A stretch of DNA of 64,000 bases from Nocardioides sp. R-C-SC26 (GCF_021246465.1 NZ_JAHRHK010000004.1:44145-108144); one strand, 5' to 3'. Positions 47,941-58,089 are shown, numbered from the stretch's first letter. The notes: generated from the letters alone by a model not told the origin. Numbers and translations: made by a program.

Positions 47941-49386
47941 ATGGGTATGAGCAGGGTCACACCGCACCATCGTCATCTTCTGGTGGCCGTCGCCGCGATC
48001 GCGCTCACGCTCGGCGTGTTCGCCCTCCCCGGCGTCGACGCGAGCGCGCCCGCTGCTCCGGTCCGCGCGACCCCGCCGGCCACCTGCGGGCCTGGCTCGC
48101 TGCCGGAGACCGGCATGCAGGGCCGCGTGCCGACGGCCGATCACGAGAGCGGTCGGGCTGCGAGGGGTTACCGGTGCAACACCCGGTTGATCTCCCACCG
48201 GTCAGGCACGGGGGGCTTCAAGGTCTTCCGGTACACCGACCGCTCGGGCCGCACCTGCGCGTACTACGACTCCACCCGGTTCTTCCCCACCGACCTGGCG
48301 ATGCAGATGCGGACCGGCTTCGGCGTCATCGTGCTCGACATGTCACGCCCGTCGCGGCCGCGGGTCACCACGACGCTGACCAGCGCGGCCATGCTGAGCC
48401 CGCACGAGTCGCTGCTCGTGCATCCAGGCCGCGGGCTGCTCGCCGGCGTGCTCGGCAACGCGTTCGCCAACGTGGGCATCCTCGATCTCTACGATATCGG
48501 CACCGACTGCCGGCGACCCCGATTGCTCTCGACCACCCACAGCGCACTGCTCGGTCATGAGTCGGGCTGGTCCCCCGACGGGCGAACGCTCTACGCCAGC
48601 AGCTCGGGGGGACAGTCACTCACCGCGATCGACGTCAGCGACCCGCGCCGCCCGCGCAAGGTCCTCGAGACCTACGGCGTGAACTACCACGGCCTGCGAC
48701 TCTCTCCCGACGGCCGCACGCTCTACGCCGCCAACATCAGCAACAAGTTCACCGGCCCCGCCCTACCGGGCGAAGGTCTCCGCATCCTCGACGTCAGTTC
48801 GATCCAGGACCGAGCACGTCGGCCTGAGTTCAAGACCGTCTCCGACCTGGTCTGGCCCGAACGCTCCATCCCCCAGGTCGCTCAGCCGTTCACGCGCAAC
48901 GGGCGTGCCTATGTGCTCCAGGTCGACGAGTTCTCGACCGTCGGCGCCGACCGTCCGGAGAACTGGCGGGTCGGCGCCGCGCGGATCATCGACGTCGAGG
49001 ACGCGGACCGCCCTGCCGTCGTCTCCAACCTCAGACTGGACGTGCACCAACCCACCGGACGGCGAGCGAGCATCGGCGATCCCGGCGCCACCAATCCGTT
49101 CGGCGGCTACACCGCGCACTACTGCTCGCTGCCCTATCAGAAGAACCCGCGCCTGGCCGCGTGCTCGATGATCGGCTCGGGCCTGCGCGTCTTCGACATC
49201 AGCGACCTGCGCCGACCGCGCGAAGTCGCCTACTTCAATGCACCGGTGGCCGGCGAGGGCTCGTCGGTCATGGCGCAGCCGGCGTGGGACGTCGCGGGGC
49301 GGGCGATCTGGTTCACCGACACCGCCACCGGCTTCTACGCCGTCCGGCTCACCAACGGTGTCGGCCGACTGCTCGCGCGCACCTGA
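47941..49386 (+). CDS. Secreted LVIVD-repeat beta-propeller-like protein
   Basis: This 481-residue protein has an N-terminal signal peptide (LLVAVAAIALTLGVFALPGVDASA) and several LVIVD-type repeats (FGVIVLDMSRPSRPRV, LTAIDVSDPRRPRKV, LRILDVSSIQ, ARIIDVEDADRPAVV, LRVFDISDLRRPREV), which build a beta-propeller. WxPDGRTLYA motifs resemble the WD40-like PD40 repeats. It is probably extracellular; no enzymatic role is visible. ATG 47941 is used; ATG 47947 is a close alternative. Confidence 0.82.
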   Translation: MGMSRVTPHHRHLLVAVAAIALTLGVFALPGVDASAPAAPVRATPPATCGPGSLPETGMQGRVPTADHESGRAARGYRCNTRLISHRSGTGGFKVFRYTDRSGRTCAYYDSTRFFPTDLAMQMRTGFGVIVLDMSRPSRPRVTTTLTSAAMLSPHESLLVHPGRGLLAGVLGNAFANVGILDLYDIGTDCRRPRLLSTTHSALLGHESGWSPDGRTLYASSSGGQSLTAIDVSDPRRPRKVLETYGVNYHGLRLSPDGRTLYAANISNKFTGPALPGEGLRILDVSSIQDRARRPEFKTVSDLVWPERSIPQVAQPFTRNGRAYVLQVDEFSTVGADRPENWRVGAARIIDVEDADRPAVVSNLRLDVHQPTGRRASIGDPGATNPFGGYTAHYCSLPYQKNPRLAACSMIGSGLRVFDISDLRRPREVAYFNAPVAGEGSSVMAQPAWDVAGRAIWFTDTATGFYAVRLTNGVGRLLART

Positions 49387-49427
49387 GGGTGACGGGGTAG
49401 GCGACGACCCGTGGCATGCTCGACGAC

Positions 49428-50189
49428 ATGACAGCGACCGCAGCAAGCGAGCTCCTCCGACTGCACCGCGACCCCGCACTCCTCACGGTGGTGAACGTGT
49501 GGGACGCCATCTCGGCCCAGGTGGTGGCCGACATCCCGGGCACCACGGCGCTGGCCACCGCGAGCCACTCGATCGCCGCCTCCCGCGGCTACGAGGACGG
49601 AGAGAACATCCCCGTCGAGGAGATGATCGAGGAGGTCCGGCGGATCGTCGTCGCGACGACCCTCCCGGTCACCGCCGATCTCGAGGGCGGCTACGGCGAC
49701 GCTGCCGAGACGGTCCGTCGCGCGATCGGCGTCGGGGTGGTCGGAGCCAACATCGAGGATCAGATGAAGCCGCTCGACCAGGCGGCTGCGCAGGTCGAGG
49801 CGATCATGAGCGCCGCGGCGGCGGAGGGTGTGCCCGACTTCGTGCTCAACGCGCGCACCGATGCCTTCGTCAAGGGTGTCGACAACGCGTTGGAGGAGGC
49901 CGTCGCCCGCGGCAAGGCGTTCCTCGAGGCAGGTGCACCGGTGGTCTTCGTGCCCGCCAAGCTCGGCGAGGAGCAGGTCGCCACGCTGGTCGACGCCTTC
50001 GGCCCGCAGCGGCTGACCACCATCGGTCTGCCGGGCACGCCCTCTCTGGCGCGGTTGCAGGAGCTGGGCGTCGCGCGGGTCTCCTACGGACCGATGTCCC
50101 AGCGCGTCGCACTGACGGCGTTGGCCGAGCTCGTGGAGGCTGTGCACGAGGGCGGCGGCGTGCCCGACTCGATGCGGCCGCTCAACTGA
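49428..50189 (+). CDS. Isocitrate lyase/PEP mutase family protein
   Basis: This 253-residue TIM-barrel protein of the PEP mutase/isocitrate lyase superfamily has VVNVWDAISAQVV, metal-site acidic residues in TADLEGGYGD, VGANIEDQM and the LNARTDAF arginine segment. Members include oxaloacetate decarboxylases, methylisocitrate lyases and PEP mutases, and I cannot choose between them. The lack of the KKCGH loop argues against methylisocitrate lyase. CATGCT ends 7 nt before ATG 49428; ATG 49416 is an alternative. Its stop overlaps the downstream gene. Confidence 0.85.
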   Translation: MTATAASELLRLHRDPALLTVVNVWDAISAQVVADIPGTTALATASHSIAASRGYEDGENIPVEEMIEEVRRIVVATTLPVTADLEGGYGDAAETVRRAIGVGVVGANIEDQMKPLDQAAAQVEAIMSAAAAEGVPDFVLNARTDAFVKGVDNALEEAVARGKAFLEAGAPVVFVPAKLGEEQVATLVDAFGPQRLTTIGLPGTPSLARLQELGVARVSYGPMSQRVALTALAELVEAVHEGGGVPDSMRPLN

Positions 50190-50791
50190 ACGCGTCCGGC
50201 GCCGCCCCCTGCCTGAGGGTCGGCTTCGTCACCGGCGCCACCCCTGACAAGTGGGCTCGCGCCTGGCGCGACCAGCGGCGTGGGCCCTTGGAGTTGGTGC
50301 CGCTCGATGACGTCGATCTGGTCGACGGCGTGCGCGACGGGACGCTCGACATGGCCATCGTCCGGCTTCCCGTCGAACTCGACGGCGCCCACTCCGTGCG
50401 GCTCTACGAAGAACTGCCCGTCGTGATCGCCTCGCACGAGCACCTGATCGCGGCGACCGACGAGGCTGACGAGATCAGTGTGGACGACCTCGCCGAGGAG
50501 CAGCTCGTCCTCCCCCACACCTCGGGCTGGACTCCCCGGGTGGATCAGCTCGTCTGGCCCGCGATGAGCCCGGCCACGGCCATCGAGACCGTCGCAGCGG
50601 GCACCGGCGTGGCCATCGTGCCGATGTCGGTGGCTCGCCTCCACGCCCGCAAGGACGTCGTGTGGCGCGTCGTGGGCGACCTGGAGCCGACTACCGTCGC
50701 CCTGGTGTGGCTGCGCGACCGCGACGACCACGTGACGCAGGCCTTCGTCGGCGTCGTCCGCGGCCGGACCGGTCGGTCCTCGCGGGACTGA
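50186..50791 (+). CDS. LysR substrate-binding domain protein lacking HTH (predicted CTG start)
   Basis: The product is a LysR-type effector-binding domain only: LRVGFVTGATPDKWARAW (first strand), LELVPLDDVDLVDGVRDGTLDMAIVRLPV, HEHLIAATDEADEI, and VAAGTGVAIVPMSVARL. No DNA-binding domain is present and the upstream frame has none. No ATG/GTG/TTG precedes the first strand, and the first available TTG would remove it. A CTG at 50186-50188 overlaps the preceding stop (CTGA), giving 201 residues. The stand-alone domain may act as an accessory sensor. The start is inferred. Confidence 0.72.
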   Translation: MNASGAAPCLRVGFVTGATPDKWARAWRDQRRGPLELVPLDDVDLVDGVRDGTLDMAIVRLPVELDGAHSVRLYEELPVVIASHEHLIAATDEADEISVDDLAEEQLVLPHTSGWTPRVDQLVWPAMSPATAIETVAAGTGVAIVPMSVARLHARKDVVWRVVGDLEPTTVALVWLRDRDDHVTQAFVGVVRGRTGRSSRD

Positions 50792-50804
50792 GGTCGACCC
50801 GGCC

Positions 50805-52253
<1,449 letters not shown>

Positions 52254-52308
52254 CGGCCGTCGTGTCAACGCCCGATCGCGAGCACGGGTCCTCCAGTGCC
52301 GCCCGGTG

Positions 52309-52707
52309 TCAGTGCTGCGTGCGCTCGACGAGATCGCGGAGCCGCTCCAGATCCTCCTGCACCATCGCGACGTCCCGCTCGAAGTCGGCGTCGCTGAGAT
52401 CCAGCTGGCGGATCGTGAAGACGACCTCCGATCCACGCGGATGTGCGAGCACCCGCAGCGGATTGTTCACCGTCACCCCCGACGGGAGGGTGACGTCGTG
52501 GTCGAGGACGCCGTAGTCGTTGCGGGCGGCGAACCGCACCGTGACCTCGCCCATCGGCGACTGGACGCCGAACACCTCGCCGTCCCAGACGACGTCGGAC
52601 TGCGCGAGACCGGCCGCCCAGCGTGGCAGGTACGCCGGATCACCGGCGATGTCGTAGGCGCGCTGCGGCGGCGCGTCGATCACGACACTGACGTGGGTGC
52701 TCCTCAT
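52309..52707 (-). CDS. SRPBCC (START-like) family protein
   Basis: This 132-residue protein begins MRSTHVSVVIDAPPQRAYDIAGDPAYLPRWAAGL, the hallmark of polyketide-cyclase/SRPBCC ligand-binding folds, and ends with a long amphipathic helix (DADFERDVAMVQEDLERLRDLVE). Such proteins bind hydrophobic ligands in a deep pocket; the ligand is unknown. CAGGGT ends 6 nt before the ATG. Confidence 0.85.
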   Translation of the reverse strand: MRSTHVSVVIDAPPQRAYDIAGDPAYLPRWAAGLAQSDVVWDGEVFGVQSPMGEVTVRFAARNDYGVLDHDVTLPSGVTVNNPLRVLAHPRGSEVVFTIRQLDLSDADFERDVAMVQEDLERLRDLVERTQH

Positions 52708-52813
52708 GCCGCCACCCTGCCACCTCCACCGCCGCCGTGGCGCCGGGCCGCCGCGTCAGAGGTCGCGCGGAGAGGGGCGCCCGGCCGACATCTGCCCTCT
52801 TCGCGCGATCTCG

Positions 52814-52819
52814 TAGCCT
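52814..52819 (+). promoter_or_regulatory. Putative leaderless -10 element of galK
   Basis: TAGCCT ends 7 nt before ATG 52827, supporting this start within a longer open frame. Confidence 0.55.
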
Positions 52820-52826
52820 CGGCGCG

Positions 52827-53951
52827 ATGGAGAGCACGGCGCGAGCCCCCGGACGCGTGAACCTGATCGGCGAGCACACCGACTACAACGGCGGCCTCTG
52901 CCTGCCGATCGCCATCCCCGCCGGCACCACCGCGCACGCCCGGCCTCGCCCCGACGGTCGCTACCGGGTCTCGTCCACCATGCCGGGAGCCGAGCCGTGG
53001 GAGGGATCACTGGACGACGCGGCACCCGGGCGCATCGACGGTTGGGCGGCCTACGCCGCAGGCACGCTCTGGGCGCTGCGCGAGCTCGACGTCGCGGTCC
53101 CCGCCCTGGAGATCGCGGTCGACGCGGACGTGCCACCGGGCTCCGGTCTGTCCAGCTCGGCATCGCTCGAAGCAGCCGTCGCCGTCGCTGCGACCGTCGG
53201 CCGCGTCCCCCTCGACGTCCTGGTGAGTGCGTGCCGCCTCGCCGAGAACGACGTCGTCGGCGCCCCGACCGGTGGACTCGACCAGACAGCCGTCCTGCAC
53301 GCCCGCGTCGGCCACGCGCTGCTGGTCGACTTCGCGAACGGAGACGAGCCCGCCATCTCCGAGGTCGCGTTCGACCCCGCGGACGCCGGCCTCGACCTGG
53401 TCGTCATCGACACCCGTGTCCGTCACGCCCATGCCGATGGCGGCTACGGAGATCGGCGAGCCGAGTGTGAGCGCGCAGCGCACATCCTCCAGGCCCGGCC
53501 GTTGGGTGCTCTCACGACCGGGGAGCTCGCCTCGCGGGACACCGGCGCGCAGCACCTCGACGGCGTCGCCCGGCGACGCGCCCGCCACGTCGTCCGGGAG
53601 GTCGAGCGGGTCCGCGACGCCGTCGACACGCTCGCACACCATGACTGGGCGGCCTTCGGTCTCCTGATGACCGCGTCGCACCACTCTCTGCGGGACGACT
53701 TCGAGGTCTCGTGCGACGAGCTCGACGTCGCCGTCGACGCCGCACTCGCTGCCGGAGCACTCGGCGCCCGGATGACCGGGGGCGGCTTCGGCGGCTGCGC
53801 GATCGCGCTGGTCCCCCGCGACCACACGCCGAGGCTGCGGCGAGCGATCTCCGGGGCGTTCGCGGCCCGGACATGGCAGCGGCCGGACTTCCGTCGAGGA
53901 AGCCCGGCCGCTGGCGCTCGCCTGATCAGCGGCGACGACCAGGTGCGCTGA
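52827..53951 (+). CDS. galK: Galactokinase (GHMP kinase)
   Basis: This 374-residue GHMP kinase has the galactokinase signature APGRVNLIGEHTDYNGG at the N terminus, the ATP-binding VPPGSGLSSSASLEAA, and the C-terminal GARMTGGGFGGC. It phosphorylates galactose at C1. No galT or galE lies beside it, so it may be separated from the Leloir pathway genes or act on a related sugar. It is convergent with the acyl-CoA dehydrogenase operon. Confidence 0.9.
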   Translation: MESTARAPGRVNLIGEHTDYNGGLCLPIAIPAGTTAHARPRPDGRYRVSSTMPGAEPWEGSLDDAAPGRIDGWAAYAAGTLWALRELDVAVPALEIAVDADVPPGSGLSSSASLEAAVAVAATVGRVPLDVLVSACRLAENDVVGAPTGGLDQTAVLHARVGHALLVDFANGDEPAISEVAFDPADAGLDLVVIDTRVRHAHADGGYGDRRAECERAAHILQARPLGALTTGELASRDTGAQHLDGVARRRARHVVREVERVRDAVDTLAHHDWAAFGLLMTASHHSLRDDFEVSCDELDVAVDAALAAGALGARMTGGGFGGCAIALVPRDHTPRLRRAISGAFAARTWQRPDFRRGSPAAGARLISGDDQVR

Positions 53952-53971
53952 TCACCGCCGGTCGGCAGGCG

Positions 53972-55186
53972 TCACTTGAGCTCGGCGCTGGAGAGGCCGA
54001 GGATCCGGCGCGCCACGATCAGCTGCTGGATCTGCTGAGTGCCCTCGAAGATGTCGAGGATCTTGGAGTCTCGCGACCACTTCTCGAGCAGCTCGTTCTC
54101 GCTGTAGCCGAGCGAACCGGCCAGCTCCACGCACGAGAGCGTGATGTCGGAGCCCACGCGCCCCGCCTTCGCCTTGGCCATCGAGGCCTCCAACGAGTTC
54201 GGCTGACGGTTGTCGGCCATCCAGGCAGCCTGCAGCATCAACAGCCTCGCGCCCTCGAGGTCTGCCTCCATCTGGAGGAACTTCGCCGCAGCCGCGGACT
54301 GGTTGATCGCCGGACGGTCGTAGTCGACGACCACGCCCGCCTGCTCCAACAGGTCTCGCGTGAGGTCGAGCGAGGCCCTCGCGCAGCCGACGGCCATCGA
54401 GGCCACCAGCGGACGGGTGTTGTCGAAGGTGGCCATCGCACCGGCGAAGCCCTGCTTCACGTCGACCTCGGGTGAACCGAGCAGGTTCTCGGCCGGCACC
54501 CGGCAGTCGGTGAAGGTGATCACCGCGGTGTCGGAGGCGCGGATGCCGAGCTTGTGCTCGAGTCTCTCCACCTTCATGCCCGGGGTGCCCTTCTGGACGA
54601 CGAAGGACTTGATCGCCGCGCGTCCCAAGGACTTGTCGAGAGTGGCCCACACGACGACGGAGTCGGCGCGCTCGCCGGAGGTCACGTAGATCTTTTCGCC
54701 GTTGATGACGTACTCGTCGCCGTCCTTCACCGCGGTGGTCGAGATGTTCGCGGAGTCCGACCCGACGCCTGGCTCGGTGATCGCCATGGCCGCCCACGTG
54801 CCCTCGAAACGCTTGAGCTGCTCGTCGTTGGCGACCGAGGCGATCGCGGAGTTCCCCAGGCCCTGTCGCGGCATGGACAGCAACAGCCCGACGTCGCCCC
54901 AGCACATCTCCGCGATCGACATGACCGAGGCGAGGTTCGACCCGTTCTTGACGGACTTGTCGTCGCCGGACTCCTCGCGGCGGACGCCGGCGGCGCCGGC
55001 ACCCTCGCTGGCCCCGGACTCCGACAGGCCGTCGATCATCGCCGCGAGCATGTCGAGTTCCTTGGGGTACTCGTGCTCGGCCTGGTCGTACTTGCGGGAG
55101 ATCGGGCGGAGCATGTTCATCGCGACCTGGTGAGCCTGGTCGCGCAGCGCGCCGAACTTCTTCGGGTCATCGAGGTTGATGGCCAT
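53972..55186 (-). CDS. Acyl-CoA dehydrogenase family protein (second of pair)
   Basis: This 404-residue FAD flavoprotein has the AMAITEPGVGSDSANIST substrate/FAD motif, GEKIYVTSGERAD, and a C-terminal KILDIFEGTQQIQQLIVARRILG containing the probable catalytic Glu. Acyl-CoA dehydrogenases introduce the alpha-beta double bond in acyl-CoA. Chain-length preference is not readable. The ATG at 55186 overlaps the upstream gene's stop (TGATG), so the two may form a heteromeric complex like mycobacterial FadE pairs; that is an inference. Confidence 0.9.
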   Translation of the reverse strand: MAINLDDPKKFGALRDQAHQVAMNMLRPISRKYDQAEHEYPKELDMLAAMIDGLSESGASEGAGAAGVRREESGDDKSVKNGSNLASVMSIAEMCWGDVGLLLSMPRQGLGNSAIASVANDEQLKRFEGTWAAMAITEPGVGSDSANISTTAVKDGDEYVINGEKIYVTSGERADSVVVWATLDKSLGRAAIKSFVVQKGTPGMKVERLEHKLGIRASDTAVITFTDCRVPAENLLGSPEVDVKQGFAGAMATFDNTRPLVASMAVGCARASLDLTRDLLEQAGVVVDYDRPAINQSAAAAKFLQMEADLEGARLLMLQAAWMADNRQPNSLEASMAKAKAGRVGSDITLSCVELAGSLGYSENELLEKWSRDSKILDIFEGTQQIQQLIVARRILGLSSAELK

Positions 55187-56550
55187 CAGACGAGCACCGT
55201 TCCTTCCATGATGCCGACGGCACGCAGGTCGCGGTACCACCGCTCGACCGGGTGCTCCTTGACGAAGCCGTGGCCACCGAGCAGCTGGACGCCGTCGAGG
55301 CCGATCTGCATGCCCTTTTCGGCACACAGCTTGCGGGCGAGCGCCACCTCGCGGGAGAAGTCCTTGCCCGCAGCGGCACGCGATGCCGCCTTGTACGTGA
55401 GCAGGCGCATCGCCTGCAGCTCGATCGCGATGTTGGCGACCATGAACGCCACCGACTGGCGGTGCGCGATCGGTTCACCGAAGGCCTCGCGCGTCTTGAC
55501 GTAGGGGGTCACGTAGTCGAGCACGGCCTGACCGGTGCCGACAGCGAGGGCGCACCAGGCGAGGCGGGAGAGCCGGACGCACTCGGCGTACGTCGTGCCG
55601 TCGGTGGCGCCCAGCACGGCGTCCGATCCCACGGTGACGTCGGTCAGGGTCAGCGTGGAGAGCGAGGCCGCCCGCACGCCCATGCCGGGGTCGCCCTCGA
55701 TGGCCAGACCCTGCGTGGAGGACTCGACCAGGAAGAGCACCGGCTTGCCCTCGAGCGTCGCGCCGACGACGAACAACTCGGCCTCAGCGCCCCGGACGAC
55801 CGCGGACTTGACGCCGTTCAGCACATACCCCCCGGCCGTCTTGGTCGCGGTCGTGCTCGGCGAGAGGACGTCGAACAGCACGCTCGGCTCGTTCAGGGCG
55901 AGTGCGGCGGCCGGTACGTCGGAGTCGGAGAAGGCGGGCAGATACGTCTGCTGCTGCGCCTCGGTGCCCCACAGCCCGAGCGCGGTCGCGACCGAACCGG
56001 GCGCGAGCACCGCGACGGCCAGGCCCATGTCGCCCTTGGCGAGGGCCTCGGCGACCAAGGTGCCGGCCATCGCACTGCGCTCCTCGGAGATGCCGCCGAG
56101 CGCCTCGGGGATCCCCAGGATCGGGATGCCGATCTCCAGGCTGGCCTTGAGCACGGCCTCGGGGGCCAGGCACGTCTCGTTCGCCTCGGCGGCCGCGGGC
56201 ACGAGGACCTCCGCGGCGTACTCGCCGACGACGTCGACGAGCATCTGCTCGTCCTCACTCGGTGTGAGGTCGAAGACGCCGGGGCGCGGAGCGTCGGCCG
56301 GGCGCGCGCCGGCCTTGTCCTTGCTGCCCGCCTTCGCGAACGTCCGGCTGGCGGCCGTCATCGTCTTGAACCCGTTGCGGGTGACGGTGAAGACGGCCTG
56401 CTCGGCGGGCTTGCGGAGCTTGACGCGGTCGAGGATGTCGCTCTGGGCGAGACGGTTGAGACCGGCCACGAGGTAGCCGATCGGATCGCTCGACTCCGAG
56501 CGCGGAACGCCGTTGCGGCCACCCGGCTTGAGGCTGTTGATCAGGGACAT
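55186..56550 (-). CDS. Acyl-CoA dehydrogenase family protein (first of pair)
   Basis: This 454-residue protein has an atypical ~90-residue N-terminal extension (SDPIGYLVAGLNRLAQSDILDR...) before the ACAD fold (DLTPSEDEQMLVDVVGEYAAEVLVPAA, EALGGISEERSAMAGTLVAEALAKGDMG) and ends GFVKEHPVERWYRDLRAVGIMEGTVLV. ACAD core motifs are weaker than in its partner: the usual TEPGAGSD region reads ALNEPSVLFDVLS, so substrate oxidation may be impaired or altered. A palindromic operator overlaps its promoter. Confidence 0.87.
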   Translation of the reverse strand: MSLINSLKPGGRNGVPRSESSDPIGYLVAGLNRLAQSDILDRVKLRKPAEQAVFTVTRNGFKTMTAASRTFAKAGSKDKAGARPADAPRPGVFDLTPSEDEQMLVDVVGEYAAEVLVPAAAEANETCLAPEAVLKASLEIGIPILGIPEALGGISEERSAMAGTLVAEALAKGDMGLAVAVLAPGSVATALGLWGTEAQQQTYLPAFSDSDVPAAALALNEPSVLFDVLSPSTTATKTAGGYVLNGVKSAVVRGAEAELFVVGATLEGKPVLFLVESSTQGLAIEGDPGMGVRAASLSTLTLTDVTVGSDAVLGATDGTTYAECVRLSRLAWCALAVGTGQAVLDYVTPYVKTREAFGEPIAHRQSVAFMVANIAIELQAMRLLTYKAASRAAAGKDFSREVALARKLCAEKGMQIGLDGVQLLGGHGFVKEHPVERWYRDLRAVGIMEGTVLV

Positions 56551-56556
56551 GGGAAT

Positions 56557-56562
56557 AATGTA
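56557..56562 (-). promoter_or_regulatory. Putative leaderless -10 element of the acyl-CoA dehydrogenase operon
   Basis: TACATT on the minus strand ends 6 nt before ATG 56550 and overlaps the palindromic operator. Confidence 0.5.
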
Positions 56563-56575
56563 ACTCGGAGTTACA
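56559..56575. promoter_or_regulatory. 17-bp perfect palindrome, putative TetR-type operator
   Basis: TGTAACTC-G-GAGTTACA is a perfect palindrome with a 1-nt centre. It covers the -10 region of the acyl-CoA dehydrogenase operon, the position of a repressor site. The form is typical of TetR-family fatty-acid regulators; no such regulator is encoded nearby. Confidence 0.65.
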
Positions 56576-56631
56576 CTCGGCGCTACACCAACCGTCGTGG
56601 GCGCGGTCACACGCCGAGGGTCACGCCTCAG

Positions 56632-56637
56632 TAGGCT
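56632..56637 (+). promoter_or_regulatory. Putative leaderless -10 element of def
   Basis: TAGGCT ends 8 nt before ATG 56646. Confidence 0.5.
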
Positions 56638-56645
56638 TCTCGACC

Positions 56646-57239
56646 ATGTCGGACGACGCCCCTCTCGCCCCGCACGGACCACTTCCCACCGGCGGCACCA
56701 CCAGGCCGATCACCCGCTGGGGAACCCCGGTCATGCATCGTCCGCAGCAGCTCGTCACCGTCTTCGACGACGCCCTGCGGGCCCTCGCCGCCGACATGGT
56801 CGCCACCATGTACGCCGCCGACGGCGTCGGACTGGCCGGGTGCCAGATCGGTGAGGACGTGGCGATCTTCGTGTTCGACTGCCCCGACGAGTCCGGGCGG
56901 CGCACGGTGGGCGTGGTCTGCAACCCGGTGCTGACCCTCCCCGAGGGCAAGGAGCGCGAGCTCGACGAGGACCAGGAGGGCTGCCTGTCCTTCCCTGGTG
57001 CCTTCCACGAGCTGGCCAGGCCCGACTTCGCGACCGTCTCCGGTCCCGGACTGGACGGCGAGCCGGTCACCTTCGCCGGGGACGGCCTGCTCGCTCGCTG
57101 CCTGCAGCACGAGACCGATCACACCCTCGGCACCGTGTTCGGCGACCGGCTCGCGACGAAGGCTCGCAAGAAGCTCGACAAGCTCCAGGCCAAGGTCGCC
57201 GACGACTACGCCCCGACGTGGCCCGCCGACGCGACCTAG
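56646..57239 (+). CDS. def: Peptide deformylase
   Basis: This 197-residue metalloenzyme removes the formyl group from nascent peptides. The three motifs are GVGLAGCQIG (motif I, with Gly-Cys where the usual motif has Ala-Ala/Asn), EGCLSFP (motif II, metal Cys) and QHETDH (motif III, HExxH). The C-terminal region is charged. The motif I variant is frequent in one actinobacterial deformylase subgroup as I recall it. It is convergent with the methyltransferase gene. Confidence 0.93.
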   Translation: MSDDAPLAPHGPLPTGGTTRPITRWGTPVMHRPQQLVTVFDDALRALAADMVATMYAADGVGLAGCQIGEDVAIFVFDCPDESGRRTVGVVCNPVLTLPEGKERELDEDQEGCLSFPGAFHELARPDFATVSGPGLDGEPVTFAGDGLLARCLQHETDHTLGTVFGDRLATKARKKLDKLQAKVADDYAPTWPADAT

Positions 57240-57272
57240 CAGCCACGATCGCCTCCCCGACGCGCCGATGCG

Positions 57273-58076
57273 TCAGCGCCGCGCCGTGACGTAGCACGCG
57301 ACGGCCGCTGCCGCCGCTACGTTGAGCGAGTCCACACCCGCGCTCATCGGGATGATCGCCCGCCGGTCAGCGCTCTCCTGCCAGTGCGCGGAGAGACCGT
57401 TGCCCTCGGCGCCCATCACCAGCGCCACGCGGTCCAGGCCTTCCACCGCCTGGTCGAGCTCGATCGCGTCGTCGGCCAGGGTCAGGGCGACGGTGGTGAA
57501 GCCGGACGCCGAGAGCGTCGGAAGGGCGTCTCGCCAGTGCTCCAGGCGTGTCCACGGCAGCGCGAAGACCGTGCCCATCGCCACCTTGACCGAGCGACGG
57601 TAGAGCGGATCGGCGCAACGAGGCGCGAGCAGGACGGCGTCGAACCCCAAGGCGGCAGCGCAGCGGAACATCGCACCCACGTTGGTGTGGTCGACGATCT
57701 CCTCCATCACCAGGACCGAGCGAGCGTCGGCGAGGACGTCGTCCACGCTCGGCAGTGCGCGCCGGTGGAATGAGGCCAACGCGCCGCGATGGAGGTGGAA
57801 GCCGATGATCTGCTCGACCATGGCGTCCGGGACGACGAAGCAGGGGGCGGCGCTCGCCTCCACCACATCGGCCAGGCCGTCGAGCCAGCGCGGTGCCATC
57901 AGGAACGAGCGCGCTGCATACCCGGCCGCGACGGCGCGGCGCACCACCTTCTCCCCCTCGGCGAGGAAGAGTCCGTGCTCGGTCTCGACGTGCTTGCGCA
58001 AGGAGACGTCGCGCAGGTCGCGGTAATCCGCCAACCGAGGGTCGTCGGGGTCGGCGATCTCGATCAGCTCCGCCAT
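57273..58076 (-). CDS. SpoU/TrmH-family RNA 2'-O-methyltransferase
   Basis: This 267-residue SPOUT methyltransferase has an N-terminal L30e-like substrate-binding region (RDVSLRKHVETEHGLFLAEGEKVVRRAV) and a C-terminal trefoil-knot domain with VLVMEEIVDHTNVGAMFRCAAALGFDAVLL (motif 1), RVALVMGAEGNGLS (motif 2) and IIPMSAGVDSLNVAAAAAV (motif 3). It methylates a ribose 2'-OH in rRNA or tRNA; the target is not determinable. It is 13 bp downstream of the uroporphyrinogen methyltransferase gene stop, on the same strand. Confidence 0.9.
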   Translation of the reverse strand: MAELIEIADPDDPRLADYRDLRDVSLRKHVETEHGLFLAEGEKVVRRAVAAGYAARSFLMAPRWLDGLADVVEASAAPCFVVPDAMVEQIIGFHLHRGALASFHRRALPSVDDVLADARSVLVMEEIVDHTNVGAMFRCAAALGFDAVLLAPRCADPLYRRSVKVAMGTVFALPWTRLEHWRDALPTLSASGFTTVALTLADDAIELDQAVEGLDRVALVMGAEGNGLSAHWQESADRRAIIPMSAGVDSLNVAAAAAVACYVTARR

Positions 58077-58089
58077 GCCGTGCAGTTCC

